From assembly GCA_965204465.1 (NCBI GenBank), contig CBDBES010000002.1, positions 372,001 through 436,000 of the forward strand: a stretch of 64,000 nucleotides of DNA. Reading direction: 5' to 3'. The notes under the pieces were generated by a model. The model did no database searches. It was not told where the DNA came from and worked only from the letters and a program-made list of their open reading frames with translations. Below are positions 33,615 through 43,219 of the stretch, one piece after another. Source of the DNA: CBDBES01 sp965204465. GTDB taxonomy: Bacteria > Spirochaetota > Leptospiria > Turneriellales > CBDBES01. The translations under genes were made by a program, and so were the position numbers. Numbering within the stretch: the first letter of the stretch is position 1; the number at the start of each line of letters is the position of its first letter.

Positions 33615-35177
33615 ATGAATATTCTAAAAAAAACAGATTATTACAAATTGATCGGTATACCTTCTATTCTTATACTTAGTTTTCTGACTTTCTTTGTAAT
33701 CCATAAAATGTCTGATCTACGCATAAGAGAATTACAGATCAATTTGCAGAGAATAGGTGAAGAAAATTCCGCGTCCAAATCATTAAGCCTTTTAGCACAA
33801 TATAATAAATTTAAAACGTTGGCACTAAATTTTGAAAGAGAGGAAAATACAAAAGATTATCTAAGTGAAGTCAAGTTACTGGCAACCACCTTTTCTATCT
33901 ATAGTAAAAAGGATGAACATCAAAAAACATTTCTTGAATCTTTAATATTATCCATGGTCAATGGGATCAGTTTTTTGATCCAGGCAAAACCTATCCAGGA
34001 AATATATCAAAATAAAGGAACGTCCTTAATCGATATTGGATTTTTTTACCAAAGAAAAAAACAGTTTGAAAAAGCGATCATTGCCTATACATCCGCTTTA
34101 TCCTTTTTTAGAACAGATAAACATAAAAGAGCCTTTATACGATTACATAGAGGATTTTGTTTTGCCCTTTTAAATAGACATAGACAGGCATTAAAAGATT
34201 ATGAAAGAGCTACTATATTAGATACCTATCATGAAGTTGGGATTACAGCAGAAATACTCTCTGGTTTTTTAAAGAAACTCAAGGGGAAAACAGAAAAAAT
34301 GAAAAATTTTCCTGTTTCTGCCCAAAAAGGAAAAAAATACTATAAATTGATGTCTTTTAAAAAAGCCATTAAGACATTCAATCAAATAGAGAAAAATAAA
34401 AAAGCAGGTCAAAAAGTCTATTTCTATAGAGCGCGTACTTATGAAGAAATGGGAGAGACAAAGAAAGCTATCAAAGACTATGAAAAAACAATTAAATTAA
34501 ATACTAATTCCAATTATGCTAAAAAATCCTATCAAAGGTTATATATCTTGGGGACTTATTATGAATCAAATACCAAAATAAAGAAGAAATCGGAGAAAAA
34601 ATTAAGAAAATTGGGGATTCGGAATTTCTTAAAAGTCAATAAGATCATTGAAAAGGTAGTGGACACAGAGGAAATAAAAAAATTACCTCAAAATGAGTTT
34701 ATTCAAGAAGTAGCATCCATTGTAAAAGAAAAAACAGCAGAAAAGTTATCCAAACCAGAAGTACTTAGAGAGGCAGAGGAAATAAAAATTCTGGGAAAAG
34801 AAGAGGAAGAAGAAAAAAAAATCAGGGGCAAAAATAAAGAACGAGAAGAAACTGATGAAGAAAAAATAAAAAGAAAAAAAACTGCTGAAAAAAACAGAAA
34901 AGAAGAAAAGAAAAAAAGAGAAAGAATGCTCAAAGAAAAAGCCCGAAAAATGGAACAGGAATTACCTCCTGAATTGATCAAAAGCCTTAAAATAAAGCCT
35001 GGGGAAGAGAAAAAGAATACGCAAACACCTATGGTGAATATCATCACTCCTAAAGGTATTTTTAAAGGCATGGTCAAAAAGAGAAACAAAAATAAATTAT
35101 CGATTACTACTGACAAGGGCATAATAGAAATCCCTACAAAAAATGTGATCATGATCACTTCGGCTACTGAAAAATGA
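33615..35177 (+). CDS. Membrane-anchored TPR protein with a charged coiled-coil tail
   Basis: The 520-residue protein starts with a single hydrophobic segment (about residues 12-27). TPR-like helices follow (for example FEKAIIAYTSALSFF at about 153-167, the 190-210 region and KKAIKDYEKTIKLN at about 287). From about 385 to 455 there is an extreme Lys/Glu run forming a long helix. The last 60 residues (ITPKGIFKGMVKKRNKN) look like a small beta domain. I cannot assign a role; it is probably co-transcribed with the SpoIIE phosphatase. The stop lies immediately before a copy of the 40-bp repeat. Confidence 0.75.
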   Translation: MNILKKTDYYKLIGIPSILILSFLTFFVIHKMSDLRIRELQINLQRIGEENSASKSLSLLAQYNKFKTLALNFEREENTKDYLSEVKLLATTFSIYSKKDEHQKTFLESLILSMVNGISFLIQAKPIQEIYQNKGTSLIDIGFFYQRKKQFEKAIIAYTSALSFFRTDKHKRAFIRLHRGFCFALLNRHRQALKDYERATILDTYHEVGITAEILSGFLKKLKGKTEKMKNFPVSAQKGKKYYKLMSFKKAIKTFNQIEKNKKAGQKVYFYRARTYEEMGETKKAIKDYEKTIKLNTNSNYAKKSYQRLYILGTYYESNTKIKKKSEKKLRKLGIRNFLKVNKIIEKVVDTEEIKKLPQNEFIQEVASIVKEKTAEKLSKPEVLREAEEIKILGKEEEEEKKIRGKNKEREETDEEKIKRKKTAEKNRKEEKKKRERMLKEKARKMEQELPPELIKSLKIKPGEEKKNTQTPMVNIITPKGIFKGMVKKRNKNKLSITTDKGIIEIPTKNVIMITSATEK

Positions 35178-35217
35178 TATGTGTACAAAGTACAGCCTAA
35201 CGGCATTGGTTATTGTA
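35178..35217 (+). repeat. 40-bp dispersed repeat, copy 3
   Basis: Identical to the copies at 13518 and 17446. It begins directly after the TGA of the TPR gene. The remainder of the gap to the promoter (35218-35375) shows nothing further. Confidence 0.85.
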
Positions 35218-35375
35218 ATTTTATTTTGTTGTAGCATTTTTAGATCAAATAAGGTTTTCAATAAAATGAGTAAAAAATTATAACTATAGTTGTGGATAGT
35301 ATGTATATTCCGTCTTATAAGATCAGTTTAAAATTAGCCTTTTTTGATAAAATAATGTTCTAGTTAAAAAAGTGC

Positions 35376-35404
35376 TTGACATTTTGAAAGGTTTATCATA
35401 AACT
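35376..35404 (+). promoter_or_regulatory. Sigma-70-type promoter of the zincin-like lipoprotein
   Basis: TTGACA (35376-35381), a 17-bp spacer and TAAACT (35399-35404). The ATG lies 22 bp further on, after a GAGGTGAG ribosome binding site. Confidence 0.65.
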
Positions 35405-35425
35405 TATGTTTAATGAGGTGAGAAA

Positions 35426-38185
35426 ATGGGTAAAATATTTAGTGTTTTGATTCAGAGATTTAAAGAAAACTTTATTCTCTTTATTCTAGTGATTAGTATT
35501 GGTTTGTTCAGTAACTGTAATAGTTCTAAAAATCAAAGTTCCATAATAGGAAATGTACAGGGGCTTCCTTCTGATGTAGAAGGTCTTGCCGTTATTACTT
35601 CAGAGAATAATCTATCTGAATTGCAGGCAGTCCCTATCCGAAATGGCAAATTTGCGTATAATGAAGCCAAATTAGGGCAAAGCTATGAAATTAAACTGGA
35701 AATACCAGGTTATTTTGTAGATAGATCAATTACTAGCATGGCAGGGGGTGAACTGGATATACAGGTAAAGCCTCTGCAAATTGATGAAGATACTTTCTAT
35801 TATCGCTGGCATGAAAATCAAAGTGTATCCGGACTGGAATATAGCTCTGCCATTAATGAAGAAGTCAAAGTTGAAGTATTAGGAGAAGAACAGACATTAG
35901 TCGATAATGCAACTTCTCAAAAATTATATGATGCATATGGAATAACATTATCTAATGAAGAATTATACTGGTCTTCCGAGCATTCGCATCGCCTGTACGA
36001 TACCATGTTGAAATTCCCGGTAAATAATCTAAGAAGAGATTCTATTTGGACCCTCACAAATGAAGCCATACATAATGACATTGAGATAAATAACAATCGA
36101 ATTCGTATATCCAATGCCACTTTTTCTTATGCAAATCCTTTGATCGTAAAGGCAAATGGTAAAAAAGGAAGATTTTTCTCTAAAAGGCTTCATCATGCAT
36201 TGGTACGATTTATAACAAACAATGGCGAGAATGAATCAATGGTTAACAGTATCATGGAAGCTCGTTTTGGTGTCAGGATCATTATACAAGATGAAGAATA
36301 TCCAAATATCACTGGTCCAACAGGGAATGAGCATCATTCCAGATTTCAAAAGTTCAATGCCAGAGAGCTTTTGATCATCATCAATCAATTTGAAGAGATG
36401 CCAGAGGGTATGCATCGTATAGAAGAGCTAAGATATTTACTTAGGCGCGCGAATGGGCAAAAACATCCTCTTTATCCAGCTGCTGCTGCCGTTGCATGGA
36501 CTCATGCTGGGTATATTGAATTTATGGAATCTGCCTTTTTCCCGGGAAATTTAGAGCACACTCAGAGATTGGTGATCCATGAAAAATCTCACTTTTTATG
36601 GGAGCATAGATTTTCTGATACCGTTAAGAATGAATGGATTGAAATAGGAGGATGGTTTTCCACAGGAGAAGAACCAAGTGAAATATGGTATACCTCTAAG
36701 ACAACAGAATTCGTTTCAGCCTATAGTCATTCAGAAAATCCTAATGAAGACATGGCAGAATCCATTTCTTACTTTGTGATCAATCCAGATGGGCTTCGTT
36801 CCCGATCTCCCGCTAAATACCAATTCATAAGGGACTATATAATGGGAGGCGATTTCTATGTCTCTAAAATTAGAGATGATGTAACTTTTACGGTTTATAA
36901 TTTGTTCCCCGATTATGTCTATCCAGGTAAAATAGAAACAGTTGAAATTACTGCTGAAGGTGGACCAGAAGAAGATAAAAAAATAACCGTCATATTACAT
37001 TTAAACAGACAAACTGGTAGTGATTTCGAAAAGGCAAGCCGAGCTTATGCCAGGGTATTTAGTGAAATAGATACTTTCGAAGAGATTAATTTTAAGCCTG
37101 TAGATGAAAATGGTAATAAAATAGAATCTTCTTACATATTGAAATCTGAATTTGAACTCTCTAAACACGCCAAGAATGGTTATTGGAATCCTGTGCAGAT
37201 CGAAATCACAGATGGTACGGGTAACAAAAGATATGAGCGAACAAATCATTTTGGTTGGAAGTTATATATCAATAATGCTCTGGAAGATATTTTACCGCCA
37301 GAGTATGTAGCAAACTCTATAGAGTTAAAACTAAGCGATATCAAAGATTGTACAAGTGAAACATTTGAAAATATAATAGACAAAAGTGAATGTCTCCCAG
37401 GAGAACAGCTTAGTATTTTAGCTGCCACGTGGGATGTAAATGAAAATATAGGAATTGCAACTGGACGCAATGACTATCCTTGTTTTACTGCTTTCGTTAG
37501 AGAAAAAGATGGGGAGAGAATAGACGAGAATACTTATTCTCTGCAAATTCATGGAAAATACACAGAATATTCTTCCACCCAGGGGAATGGGGCAACGGGC
37601 CAATGCACTGTAAATCTACCAATTGCCGATTATTTCCCACATGGAAGTTTAACAGTATCTAGTATAAGCATAAAAGATCTGGCACTAAATGAAAGGAGGA
37701 CTGATTTTAATCACGATGCTGATCATGAGGACCCCCATACACCAATAGATATATTTTTTACTAGCAGACCAGATGAAACAGAACCTATACTATTAAGTGC
37801 TGTAGGCGATATAAAAATAGAGGCAGTACCTACGAATCCAGAGCAACCAAATGGAGAGACTGTGGTTACCATTTCCTATGTAGTTTTTGACCCTCCTTCT
37901 GCCAATAATAAGCCTGGTTCTGGCTATGACATAATGAGAGTTTTTTTAAGAGACCCTCAAGGTAAAAGTCACGCCTATACTGATACAGAGCCTCCGAATT
38001 ATTTTACGCTTTTCTTTACGGGAGACCCTGCTGAACAAAAAAATTATGAGATGATGTTCACATTACCTATAGGGTCAGCTCCTGGTCTATGGGGTATTAC
38101 TAGAATAGTACTCGCCGATAAGGCTGGGAATGTGTCTGAATATGACTTTACTCAACTAGTACGGTTCAGCGTATCAGATAATTGA
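35426..38185 (+). CDS. Lipoprotein with a probable zinc metallopeptidase domain
   Basis: A 919-residue lipoprotein: signal core FILFILVISIGLF with lipobox FSNC (Cys near 31). Residues about 40-110 resemble a carboxypeptidase regulatory-like beta-sandwich. The central region contains HEKSH at 385-389 in VIHEKSHFLWEH, an HExxH zinc motif, and EDMAES at 441-446, about 55 residues later, which fits the third (Glu) ligand of gluzincins. The last 400 residues are beta-rich with paired Cys and look like Ig-like domains (for example ETEPILLSAVGDIKIE and ADKAGNVSEYDF). The substrate is unknown. It has its own promoter. Confidence 0.75.
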   Translation: MGKIFSVLIQRFKENFILFILVISIGLFSNCNSSKNQSSIIGNVQGLPSDVEGLAVITSENNLSELQAVPIRNGKFAYNEAKLGQSYEIKLEIPGYFVDRSITSMAGGELDIQVKPLQIDEDTFYYRWHENQSVSGLEYSSAINEEVKVEVLGEEQTLVDNATSQKLYDAYGITLSNEELYWSSEHSHRLYDTMLKFPVNNLRRDSIWTLTNEAIHNDIEINNNRIRISNATFSYANPLIVKANGKKGRFFSKRLHHALVRFITNNGENESMVNSIMEARFGVRIIIQDEEYPNITGPTGNEHHSRFQKFNARELLIIINQFEEMPEGMHRIEELRYLLRRANGQKHPLYPAAAAVAWTHAGYIEFMESAFFPGNLEHTQRLVIHEKSHFLWEHRFSDTVKNEWIEIGGWFSTGEEPSEIWYTSKTTEFVSAYSHSENPNEDMAESISYFVINPDGLRSRSPAKYQFIRDYIMGGDFYVSKIRDDVTFTVYNLFPDYVYPGKIETVEITAEGGPEEDKKITVILHLNRQTGSDFEKASRAYARVFSEIDTFEEINFKPVDENGNKIESSYILKSEFELSKHAKNGYWNPVQIEITDGTGNKRYERTNHFGWKLYINNALEDILPPEYVANSIELKLSDIKDCTSETFENIIDKSECLPGEQLSILAATWDVNENIGIATGRNDYPCFTAFVREKDGERIDENTYSLQIHGKYTEYSSTQGNGATGQCTVNLPIADYFPHGSLTVSSISIKDLALNERRTDFNHDADHEDPHTPIDIFFTSRPDETEPILLSAVGDIKIEAVPTNPEQPNGETVVTISYVVFDPPSANNKPGSGYDIMRVFLRDPQGKSHAYTDTEPPNYFTLFFTGDPAEQKNYEMMFTLPIGSAPGLWGITRIVLADKAGNVSEYDFTQLVRFSVSDN

Positions 38186-38289
38186 TATTTATCATTATAA
38201 ATATCAATTACTGATCATAAAGAATTCTATCGCTGCTCTATTCATTGAAAAAGGGTTGGCTTGTATCTGATAGACCCGAAAGTGCATGA

Positions 38290-38499
38290 TCAAAGGCGTA
38301 TTTACGCCCTACTCTATCTTACTTAGTTGAAGAGAATTCCTATAACATCTTCGCTAAAAGTATTAGAATTAATAATTGTAATAAGGGGGATCCATTCTAT
38401 ATGAATAGCAAACTCTTGTTTTTTGTGGCATAAAAATAGACTACAATAGGCTGACACCCCTATGGGGTATCTGGTCTTGATTTATGGGGAGTCATTGAA
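38290..38499 (-). pseudogene. Degraded 3' fragment of an outer-membrane protein gene
   Basis: The DNA here resembles about 200 bp of the neighbouring gene (roughly 38620-38860): CTCTTGTTTTTTGTGGCATA, GACTACAATAGGC and CCCCTATGGGGTATCTGGTC recur with substitutions and small indels. No open frame survives. It is a relic of a tandem duplicate of the 38513-39748 gene and fills most of the 327-bp gap. Confidence 0.75.
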
Positions 38500-38512
38500 G
38501 AGACAATTCATA

Positions 38513-39748
38513 TTAGAAATGATATTCAAAACTGAATTTAAGATTGCCAATTGATAAAAAGTTCTCACCGCTATTAAACAGAACATTAACGGCTATATTA
38601 GAAAGAGGTGTGTATTTGAATCCTAATGCATATTTAGATACATCTACCTGCGCGCCTATCTTACTTTGTGAAAAAGAATCCCCTATATCTCCGCTGAAAG
38701 TACTAGAATCAACAATTGTAATAATAGGGCGCCATCCTATAATGAACTGCAGACTCTTGTTTTTTGTGGCATAAAAATAGACTACAATAGGCAATGATAC
38801 CCCTATGGAGTATCTGGTCTTAACCTGCTTAGTACCAGGAGTAAGGGAATCATTAATGGATTCATGGTCAAGATTAAAGACAAATTCTGGTGCGATCGCT
38901 ATTTGACTTATTTTTTTGACCTTATATTCAAAACTATAATAAATAAAAAGGTCTTCAATGGAAATGAACGTATCTTCTCTTTTAGAAAGTTCTGTATCAA
39001 TAGAAAGTTCTGTATCAATCCCCGTTTGTTTACCGCTACCCCTTAAATATTTTATATTCATACCGTAGCCGATTCTATTTTGAGGGGTAAAATAGTACCA
39101 AAAGAAATTTGGAATGCTGAAGCCATTTCTAAGATTTAGAGAATCGGTTGTCTCCAGATTATCATTCCTATCTTCTGCTCCTATTCTATTAAATACGAAG
39201 GCAAATCCATAGGCATATTTATCTTTTTCTTCCATACCCAATTGTAAGCCTATATCCAGGGCTGGTAGATTTTCTCTGGAATGATCTATTATGTCGTTTC
39301 CGTCTTGTTGTTGTTTCGTAAAATCATTTTCTATATTGAATATAATGCCAAATCCAACATTATTCATCAGTGATCCCAAGCTTACTTTATATTCATATTG
39401 TTCTAGCTTATATTCGTCAGCAGGTACAAAGTCTTGATGATCGATTCTATGTTGAAGAGCAATCGCATAATATAGCGGAAATAAAACTATATCGTTTTTC
39501 CCTACTAATTGAAATCGCCTTATATTATCTGGAGTTATTTTAGCTGCAATCACGTCTTTCTTTTGCCTTGAAAAATAAGAGGCATTTGTTATATGATCCC
39601 AAGGAGATAGAACATATATTCTATCTACTCCGGCGGCATTCATTAAAGATCTTTCAAACAGAGTATTTGTAAAACCATAAATGGATGTGAAAAAGCCTAT
39701 GAAAAAACAAAAGAGAACCACAAAAAAACTATTTTTTAAAATATTCAT
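38513..39748 (-). CDS. Predicted outer-membrane beta-barrel protein (about 411 residues)
   Basis: The N-terminal signal peptide (hydrophobic NSFFVVLFCFFIGFFTSIYG) is followed by TLFERSLMNAAGVDRIYVLS and alternating amphipathic strands; the chain ends KFSFEYHF, an aromatic C-terminus typical of BamA clients. Its size fits a 14- to 16-strand barrel. Residues about 240-255 contain a short internal repeat (TELSIDTELS). The transported substrate is not predictable. A good promoter lies 34 bp upstream and a decayed duplicate lies downstream. Confidence 0.72.
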   Translation of the reverse strand: MNILKNSFFVVLFCFFIGFFTSIYGFTNTLFERSLMNAAGVDRIYVLSPWDHITNASYFSRQKKDVIAAKITPDNIRRFQLVGKNDIVLFPLYYAIALQHRIDHQDFVPADEYKLEQYEYKVSLGSLMNNVGFGIIFNIENDFTKQQQDGNDIIDHSRENLPALDIGLQLGMEEKDKYAYGFAFVFNRIGAEDRNDNLETTDSLNLRNGFSIPNFFWYYFTPQNRIGYGMNIKYLRGSGKQTGIDTELSIDTELSKREDTFISIEDLFIYYSFEYKVKKISQIAIAPEFVFNLDHESINDSLTPGTKQVKTRYSIGVSLPIVVYFYATKNKSLQFIIGWRPIITIVDSSTFSGDIGDSFSQSKIGAQVDVSKYALGFKYTPLSNIAVNVLFNSGENFLSIGNLKFSFEYHF

Positions 39749-39781
39749 AATAAATTATCTTCTTGAAAAAAAACTTGGTAC

Positions 39782-39810
39782 ATTATCTTGATCTGGATAT
39801 ACTATGTCAA
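39782..39810 (-). promoter_or_regulatory. Sigma-70-type promoter of the 411-residue barrel gene
   Basis: On the minus strand TTGACA (39805-39810), a 17-bp spacer and GATAAT (39782-39787) precede the ATG by 33 bp. Apart from this and the candidate sigma-28 site, the gap 39749-40044 shows nothing. Confidence 0.65.
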
Positions 39811-39996
39811 ACTATAATTTATAAAAACTTACAATACCAATATATTGGTTAAAAAGTAAAGATAAAATGTATTCCATTTCCCCGTACAATTATAAAGGAC
39901 TATAAAAAAAGACTTTGTCTATAAAAGAGAAGAAAGAACCCACCCAGACTAAAAACATCATTATATTGAAAATTACCCCTTATATTAAAAACTGCT

Positions 39997-40023
39997 TTAA
40001 CAAAAGCCTTTTCATACCGATAT
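39997..40023 (+). promoter_or_regulatory. Candidate sigma-28 (FliA) promoter of fliS
   Basis: TTAA, 15 bp, then ACCGATAT. The sigma-28 consensus is TAAA-N15-GCCGATAA, so the -10 part matches 6 of 8 bases. It lies 21 bp before the fliS ATG, as expected for a late flagellar gene. The -35 part is weak. Confidence 0.45.
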
Positions 40024-40044
40024 TTATTATAATTGAAATAGATC

Positions 40045-40461
40045 ATGAATCCTTATAAAGAATACGAAAAAAATGAAGTGATGACTGCTAATCCCAAGGA
40101 ACTTATTTTAATGCTCTATACAGGAGCCATTAAATTACTTGAAGATGCGACTCAGTACATTAAAAACTATAAAACCTATGATCTGGCAAATGAGAAAATA
40201 CTGAAGGCACAAGATATTATTACGGAACTCATTCTATCTCTTGATATGGAAAAAGGTAAGGAAATTGCCGCTAGTTTATTTTCTTTATACAGTTTCATGA
40301 AAAAAGAACTTTTAAATGCCAATATAAAAAAAGAAGTGGATCCGATTAAAAACGTAATAAAATTTTTATCTGAATTAAAATCTTCCTGGGAACAGATCGA
40401 TGTACAACCAAGTTCATCCAAACAAGATACATCAGAGTCTGGCTTTAATATAAAAGGATGA
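40045..40461 (+). CDS. fliS: Flagellin export chaperone FliS
   Basis: FliS binds flagellin in the cytoplasm and prevents premature polymerisation before export. The start MNPYKEYEKNEVMTANPKELILMLYTGA-type sequence (KELILMLYTGAIKLLEDA) is diagnostic, followed by three further helices with ILKAQDIITELILSLDMEKG. At 138 residues it is normal length, with a polar tail (SSSKQDTSESG). No Shine-Dalgarno precedes it. It converges with the fliOPQR operon. Spirochaete flagella are periplasmic. Confidence 0.93.
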   Translation: MNPYKEYEKNEVMTANPKELILMLYTGAIKLLEDATQYIKNYKTYDLANEKILKAQDIITELILSLDMEKGKEIAASLFSLYSFMKKELLNANIKKEVDPIKNVIKFLSELKSSWEQIDVQPSSSKQDTSESGFNIKG

Positions 40462-40501
40462 TTTTATGTACTAAGAAAAAAATATTCTATCCCCTTAAAA
40501 A

Positions 40502-41299
40502 TTAAATTTTCCCTGCCCAGGCTTTAAGGAATGTATCTAAATGATTAAAGAATAAATCAAACTGTTCCAGCATTAGTTCCACGATCACAGGGGAAATGAG
40601 TGTCAATACTAAGAAGGCTACGAGTATTTTTAGAGGAAATCCCAACATTAATATATTCATCTGAGGAGCGGCTTTAGAAAGGATTCCAAGAGTAATGGAT
40701 ACCATAAGTAAGGTTCCCATGATGGGGAGAGCTATTTTCAGAGCGACAATGAACATACCAGAACTGAGTAATATGATATAGTCCATGATGCCTTGATGAG
40801 AAGATGCATTGGTAAGAAAATCTAATTCAAAATAAGGTATCTTTTCAAAGGAAAAGACAACCGCCCTAATGATCCAAAGATGGGAGCCGCTTACAAAGAA
40901 TACGAATAAGGCGATCAGGTTTTTGATGGTTCCCAAAAGCGGAAGAGATATCTGAGCCAGGGGATCAAATACTTCACTAATTCCAAACCCCATTTGCACG
41001 GAAAAAAATTCACCTGCCATTTGAAAAGAGGCAAATAATATCTGTAATCCAATTCCGATCATAAAACCAATGATGGCTTGTTCCAATAGAATGATCATAT
41101 ACTTTGTCTGGATCAATTCCGCAAATTGAGGAGGCATATTCAAAACAGGTACGATCATGAGAGATATCCAAAAGGCAAGAGCGATCCTATAAAAATAAGA
41201 AAATACCTGTCCTCCAAAAAAAGGAGTTACAGCAAACATTGCCAACATTCTTGCAAATAATGCGCTAAATTCCTGAAATTTACTAGCAAATATTTCCAT
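40502..41299 (-). CDS. fliR: Flagellar export gate protein FliR
   Basis: FliR, with FliP and FliQ, forms the membrane export gate of the flagellar type III secretion apparatus. The 265 residues contain about six membrane segments. Characteristic parts are FSALFARMLAMFAVTPFFGG at the start, LLEQAIIGFMIGIGLQILFASFQMAGEF and FPLKILVAFLVLTLISPVIVELM. The length is normal. It starts 8 bp after the fliQ stop, in the order fliO-P-Q-R. Confidence 0.94.
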   Translation of the reverse strand: MEIFASKFQEFSALFARMLAMFAVTPFFGGQVFSYFYRIALAFWISLMIVPVLNMPPQFAELIQTKYMIILLEQAIIGFMIGIGLQILFASFQMAGEFFSVQMGFGISEVFDPLAQISLPLLGTIKNLIALFVFFVSGSHLWIIRAVVFSFEKIPYFELDFLTNASSHQGIMDYIILLSSGMFIVALKIALPIMGTLLMVSITLGILSKAAPQMNILMLGFPLKILVAFLVLTLISPVIVELMLEQFDLFFNHLDTFLKAWAGKI

Positions 41300-41307
41300 T
41301 CAAAATA

Positions 41308-41571
41308 CTAAAATTTACTTACAATTTGCATTAATTCGATGGTGAAATCTGTTAAACTGCTGATGATCCACGGCAAGAAAATCAATATCGTTGCACCTAT
41401 GGCGATCAGTTTAGGTACAAATGTAAGTGTTTGTTCCTGTATGCTGGTGGTGGTCTGTACGATAGAGACGATCAATCCTATCAACATTCCAATGAGTAAA
41501 ATAGGTGCCGATATTTTTGCCGTCAACCAAATGGAATCTCTTAATAAAGTAATAACATCCGTCTCTGTCAT
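41308..41571 (-). CDS. fliQ: Flagellar export gate protein FliQ
   Basis: This 87-residue protein has two membrane hairpin segments. The motifs LLRDSIWLTAKISAPILL, GMLIGLIVSIVQTTTSIQEQTLTFVPK and FLPWIISSLTDF are diagnostic of FliQ, part of the type III export gate with FliP and FliR. Its start overlaps the fliP stop by 4 bp. Confidence 0.95.
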   Translation of the reverse strand: MTETDVITLLRDSIWLTAKISAPILLIGMLIGLIVSIVQTTTSIQEQTLTFVPKLIAIGATILIFLPWIISSLTDFTIELMQIVSKF

Positions 41572-42338
41572 AGATTATAGCTCCTTACAATTTCATGGGA
41601 AAGTAACGACCATCCATCTACCAGTACAAATAATATGATCTTAAATGGAAGAGAGATCATAATAGGAGGAAGCATGATCATCCCCATGGACATTAATGTA
41701 GCGGCCACTACCATATCAATGACCAGAAAGGGAATGAATAAATAAATACCAATGATAAATGCCTTTTTTATTTCTGTGAGCATAAAGGCAGGAATCAATA
41801 CATGTAGAGGTACTTCTGAAAAATTTTTGGGTCTTTTAGACTTACTTAATTTTATGAATAGAGCTACTTCTTTAATTCCTTCTTTGCCAATTTGATTCGC
41901 CATAAATTTACGGATGGGAATGCCTGCTTCCCTGAAAAAAACATCGTTTTGCATCTTGCCATCTAAGTAGGGACTGATGGCTTTTTGATTTAATTCATGA
42001 AAAGTGGGTGCCATGATAAAAAAAGTCAAAAATAAGGCCAAAGAGACCAGCACCTGATTGGGAGGCATATTTTGTAAAGAGAGAGCCCTCTTGATAAAGT
42101 CGAATATGATGATCACTTTTGTAAAAGAAGTAAGCATTAAAAAAATAGCTGGTGCCATACTCAATATAGTGATCAAAAGTAAAATTTGTAAAGAAAGGGC
42201 TACGTCTTTTGGTCCTTCCGCTTCTGTAACGTTAAAATCGATCTTTGGTATGGGGATTTGTTGGGCAAATAGAATATCTATCCCCCCGAGGAAAGCATAT
42301 CCACAAGCCAAAAATATTATTTTATTCCACATTTTCAT
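41568..42338 (-). CDS. fliP: Flagellar export gate protein FliP
   Basis: FliP is a main component of the export gate. A signal-peptide-like start (IIFLACGYAFLGGIDILFA) is cleaved in this family. The conserved LTSFTKVIIIFDFIKRAL and LQNMPPNQVLVSLALFLTFF segments follow, then PAFMLTEIKKAFIIGIYLFIPFLVIDMVVA and SMGMIMLPPIMISLPFKIILFVLVDGW. Length is 256 residues. It overlaps fliO by 17 bp and fliQ by 4 bp. Confidence 0.96.
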   Translation of the reverse strand: MKMWNKIIFLACGYAFLGGIDILFAQQIPIPKIDFNVTEAEGPKDVALSLQILLLITILSMAPAIFLMLTSFTKVIIIFDFIKRALSLQNMPPNQVLVSLALFLTFFIMAPTFHELNQKAISPYLDGKMQNDVFFREAGIPIRKFMANQIGKEGIKEVALFIKLSKSKRPKNFSEVPLHVLIPAFMLTEIKKAFIIGIYLFIPFLVIDMVVAATLMSMGMIMLPPIMISLPFKIILFVLVDGWSLLSHEIVRSYNL

Positions 42339-43047
42339 TGCTTTGCAGAAGATTTTTTCCTTTTTTAAGATCCTCTATTTTTTTCTGCGCAGAACTCCTT
42401 AAAGAATTCCATGCAATTCCTTCTTTCATTTCAAAATTTTTTTCCTGGGGATTGATTAAACCAGAAACCTTATCCTTTATAGCACGACTTAGTTCCGCCA
42501 AAAAGTCAGTTTTTTCTTTTTGATTTTCCTTTTCACAATCTAATTTGATCTGATCAATTGAATTTTTATCATTGATCTCTGTAATGAGTTGTATTCCCGC
42601 TTCAGAAAGTCCCAGCAATAATAATTTATTGTTCAGCTGTACAATTTGCATTATCTTACCATTTGCCATAGGATATTCATATAATAATTGCAATACCTGC
42701 GAAGTTCTGACAGGGATTTTTTTCTTAAATAGATAGACTTTCCATATCCCCAAAAAAATGAGGATCATTATGATCAGTACAATGGTTGTTTTTAATATTT
42801 GCCAATCCCAGGAAATCTCTTTAGCATCTTCAGAAGATGCAGGATCCTGCCTCTTTAATTCTTTTTCCAGCAGGGTAGAAAAATCTTCTTCTAATCCTTT
42901 TGTTTTCTTATCCTTTTTTTCTAATAATTCTTTTTGGGCCGGTTTTTGATTTTCTTTCGTTTTCTGTGTTTCTTGAGGGTATACCTCCCCCAGGAAGAAA
43001 GTCACAAATAGAATAGCAAATGAAATAAAAGCACTTTTATCGGGCAC
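42322..43047 (-). CDS. fliO: Flagellar biosynthesis protein FliO/FliZ
   Basis: FliO helps assemble FliP into the export gate. This 241-residue version has an N-terminal signal-like segment (about 7-22), a charged Lys/Glu-rich periplasmic linker (25-78), one membrane segment (about 87-106) and a cytoplasmic domain containing VLQLLYEYPMANGKIMQIVQ and NKLLLLGLSEAGIQLI, the usual FliO core. It is first in the operon with fliPQR. The 172-bp gap upstream holds a possible TTGTCA -35 sequence but no firm promoter. Confidence 0.88.
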   Translation of the reverse strand: MPDKSAFISFAILFVTFFLGEVYPQETQKTKENQKPAQKELLEKKDKKTKGLEEDFSTLLEKELKRQDPASSEDAKEISWDWQILKTTIVLIIMILIFLGIWKVYLFKKKIPVRTSQVLQLLYEYPMANGKIMQIVQLNNKLLLLGLSEAGIQLITEINDKNSIDQIKLDCEKENQKEKTDFLAELSRAIKDKVSGLINPQEKNFEMKEGIAWNSLRSSAQKKIEDLKKGKNLLQSNENVE

Positions 43048-43219
43048 TAAGGCGACATAATGTTAACCTATCTGTATGACAAGCATTTTTCTTTCTTTTC
43101 ATCTCTTAAATTTGACCAAAAGGCTTTTCAATATTATCCATAAATTGGATTTAAGTTTTTTTGACGGGAATTACTAAAATATTTTTTTCACCAGATCATG
43201 AACTCAAAAAAAAGTTGGC

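Noticed and set aside
34703..35206. 167-codon minus-strand frame
   Set aside because: It is the shadow of the Lys/Glu-rich tail of the TPR gene, giving Ser/Phe/Leu-rich low-complexity sequence.
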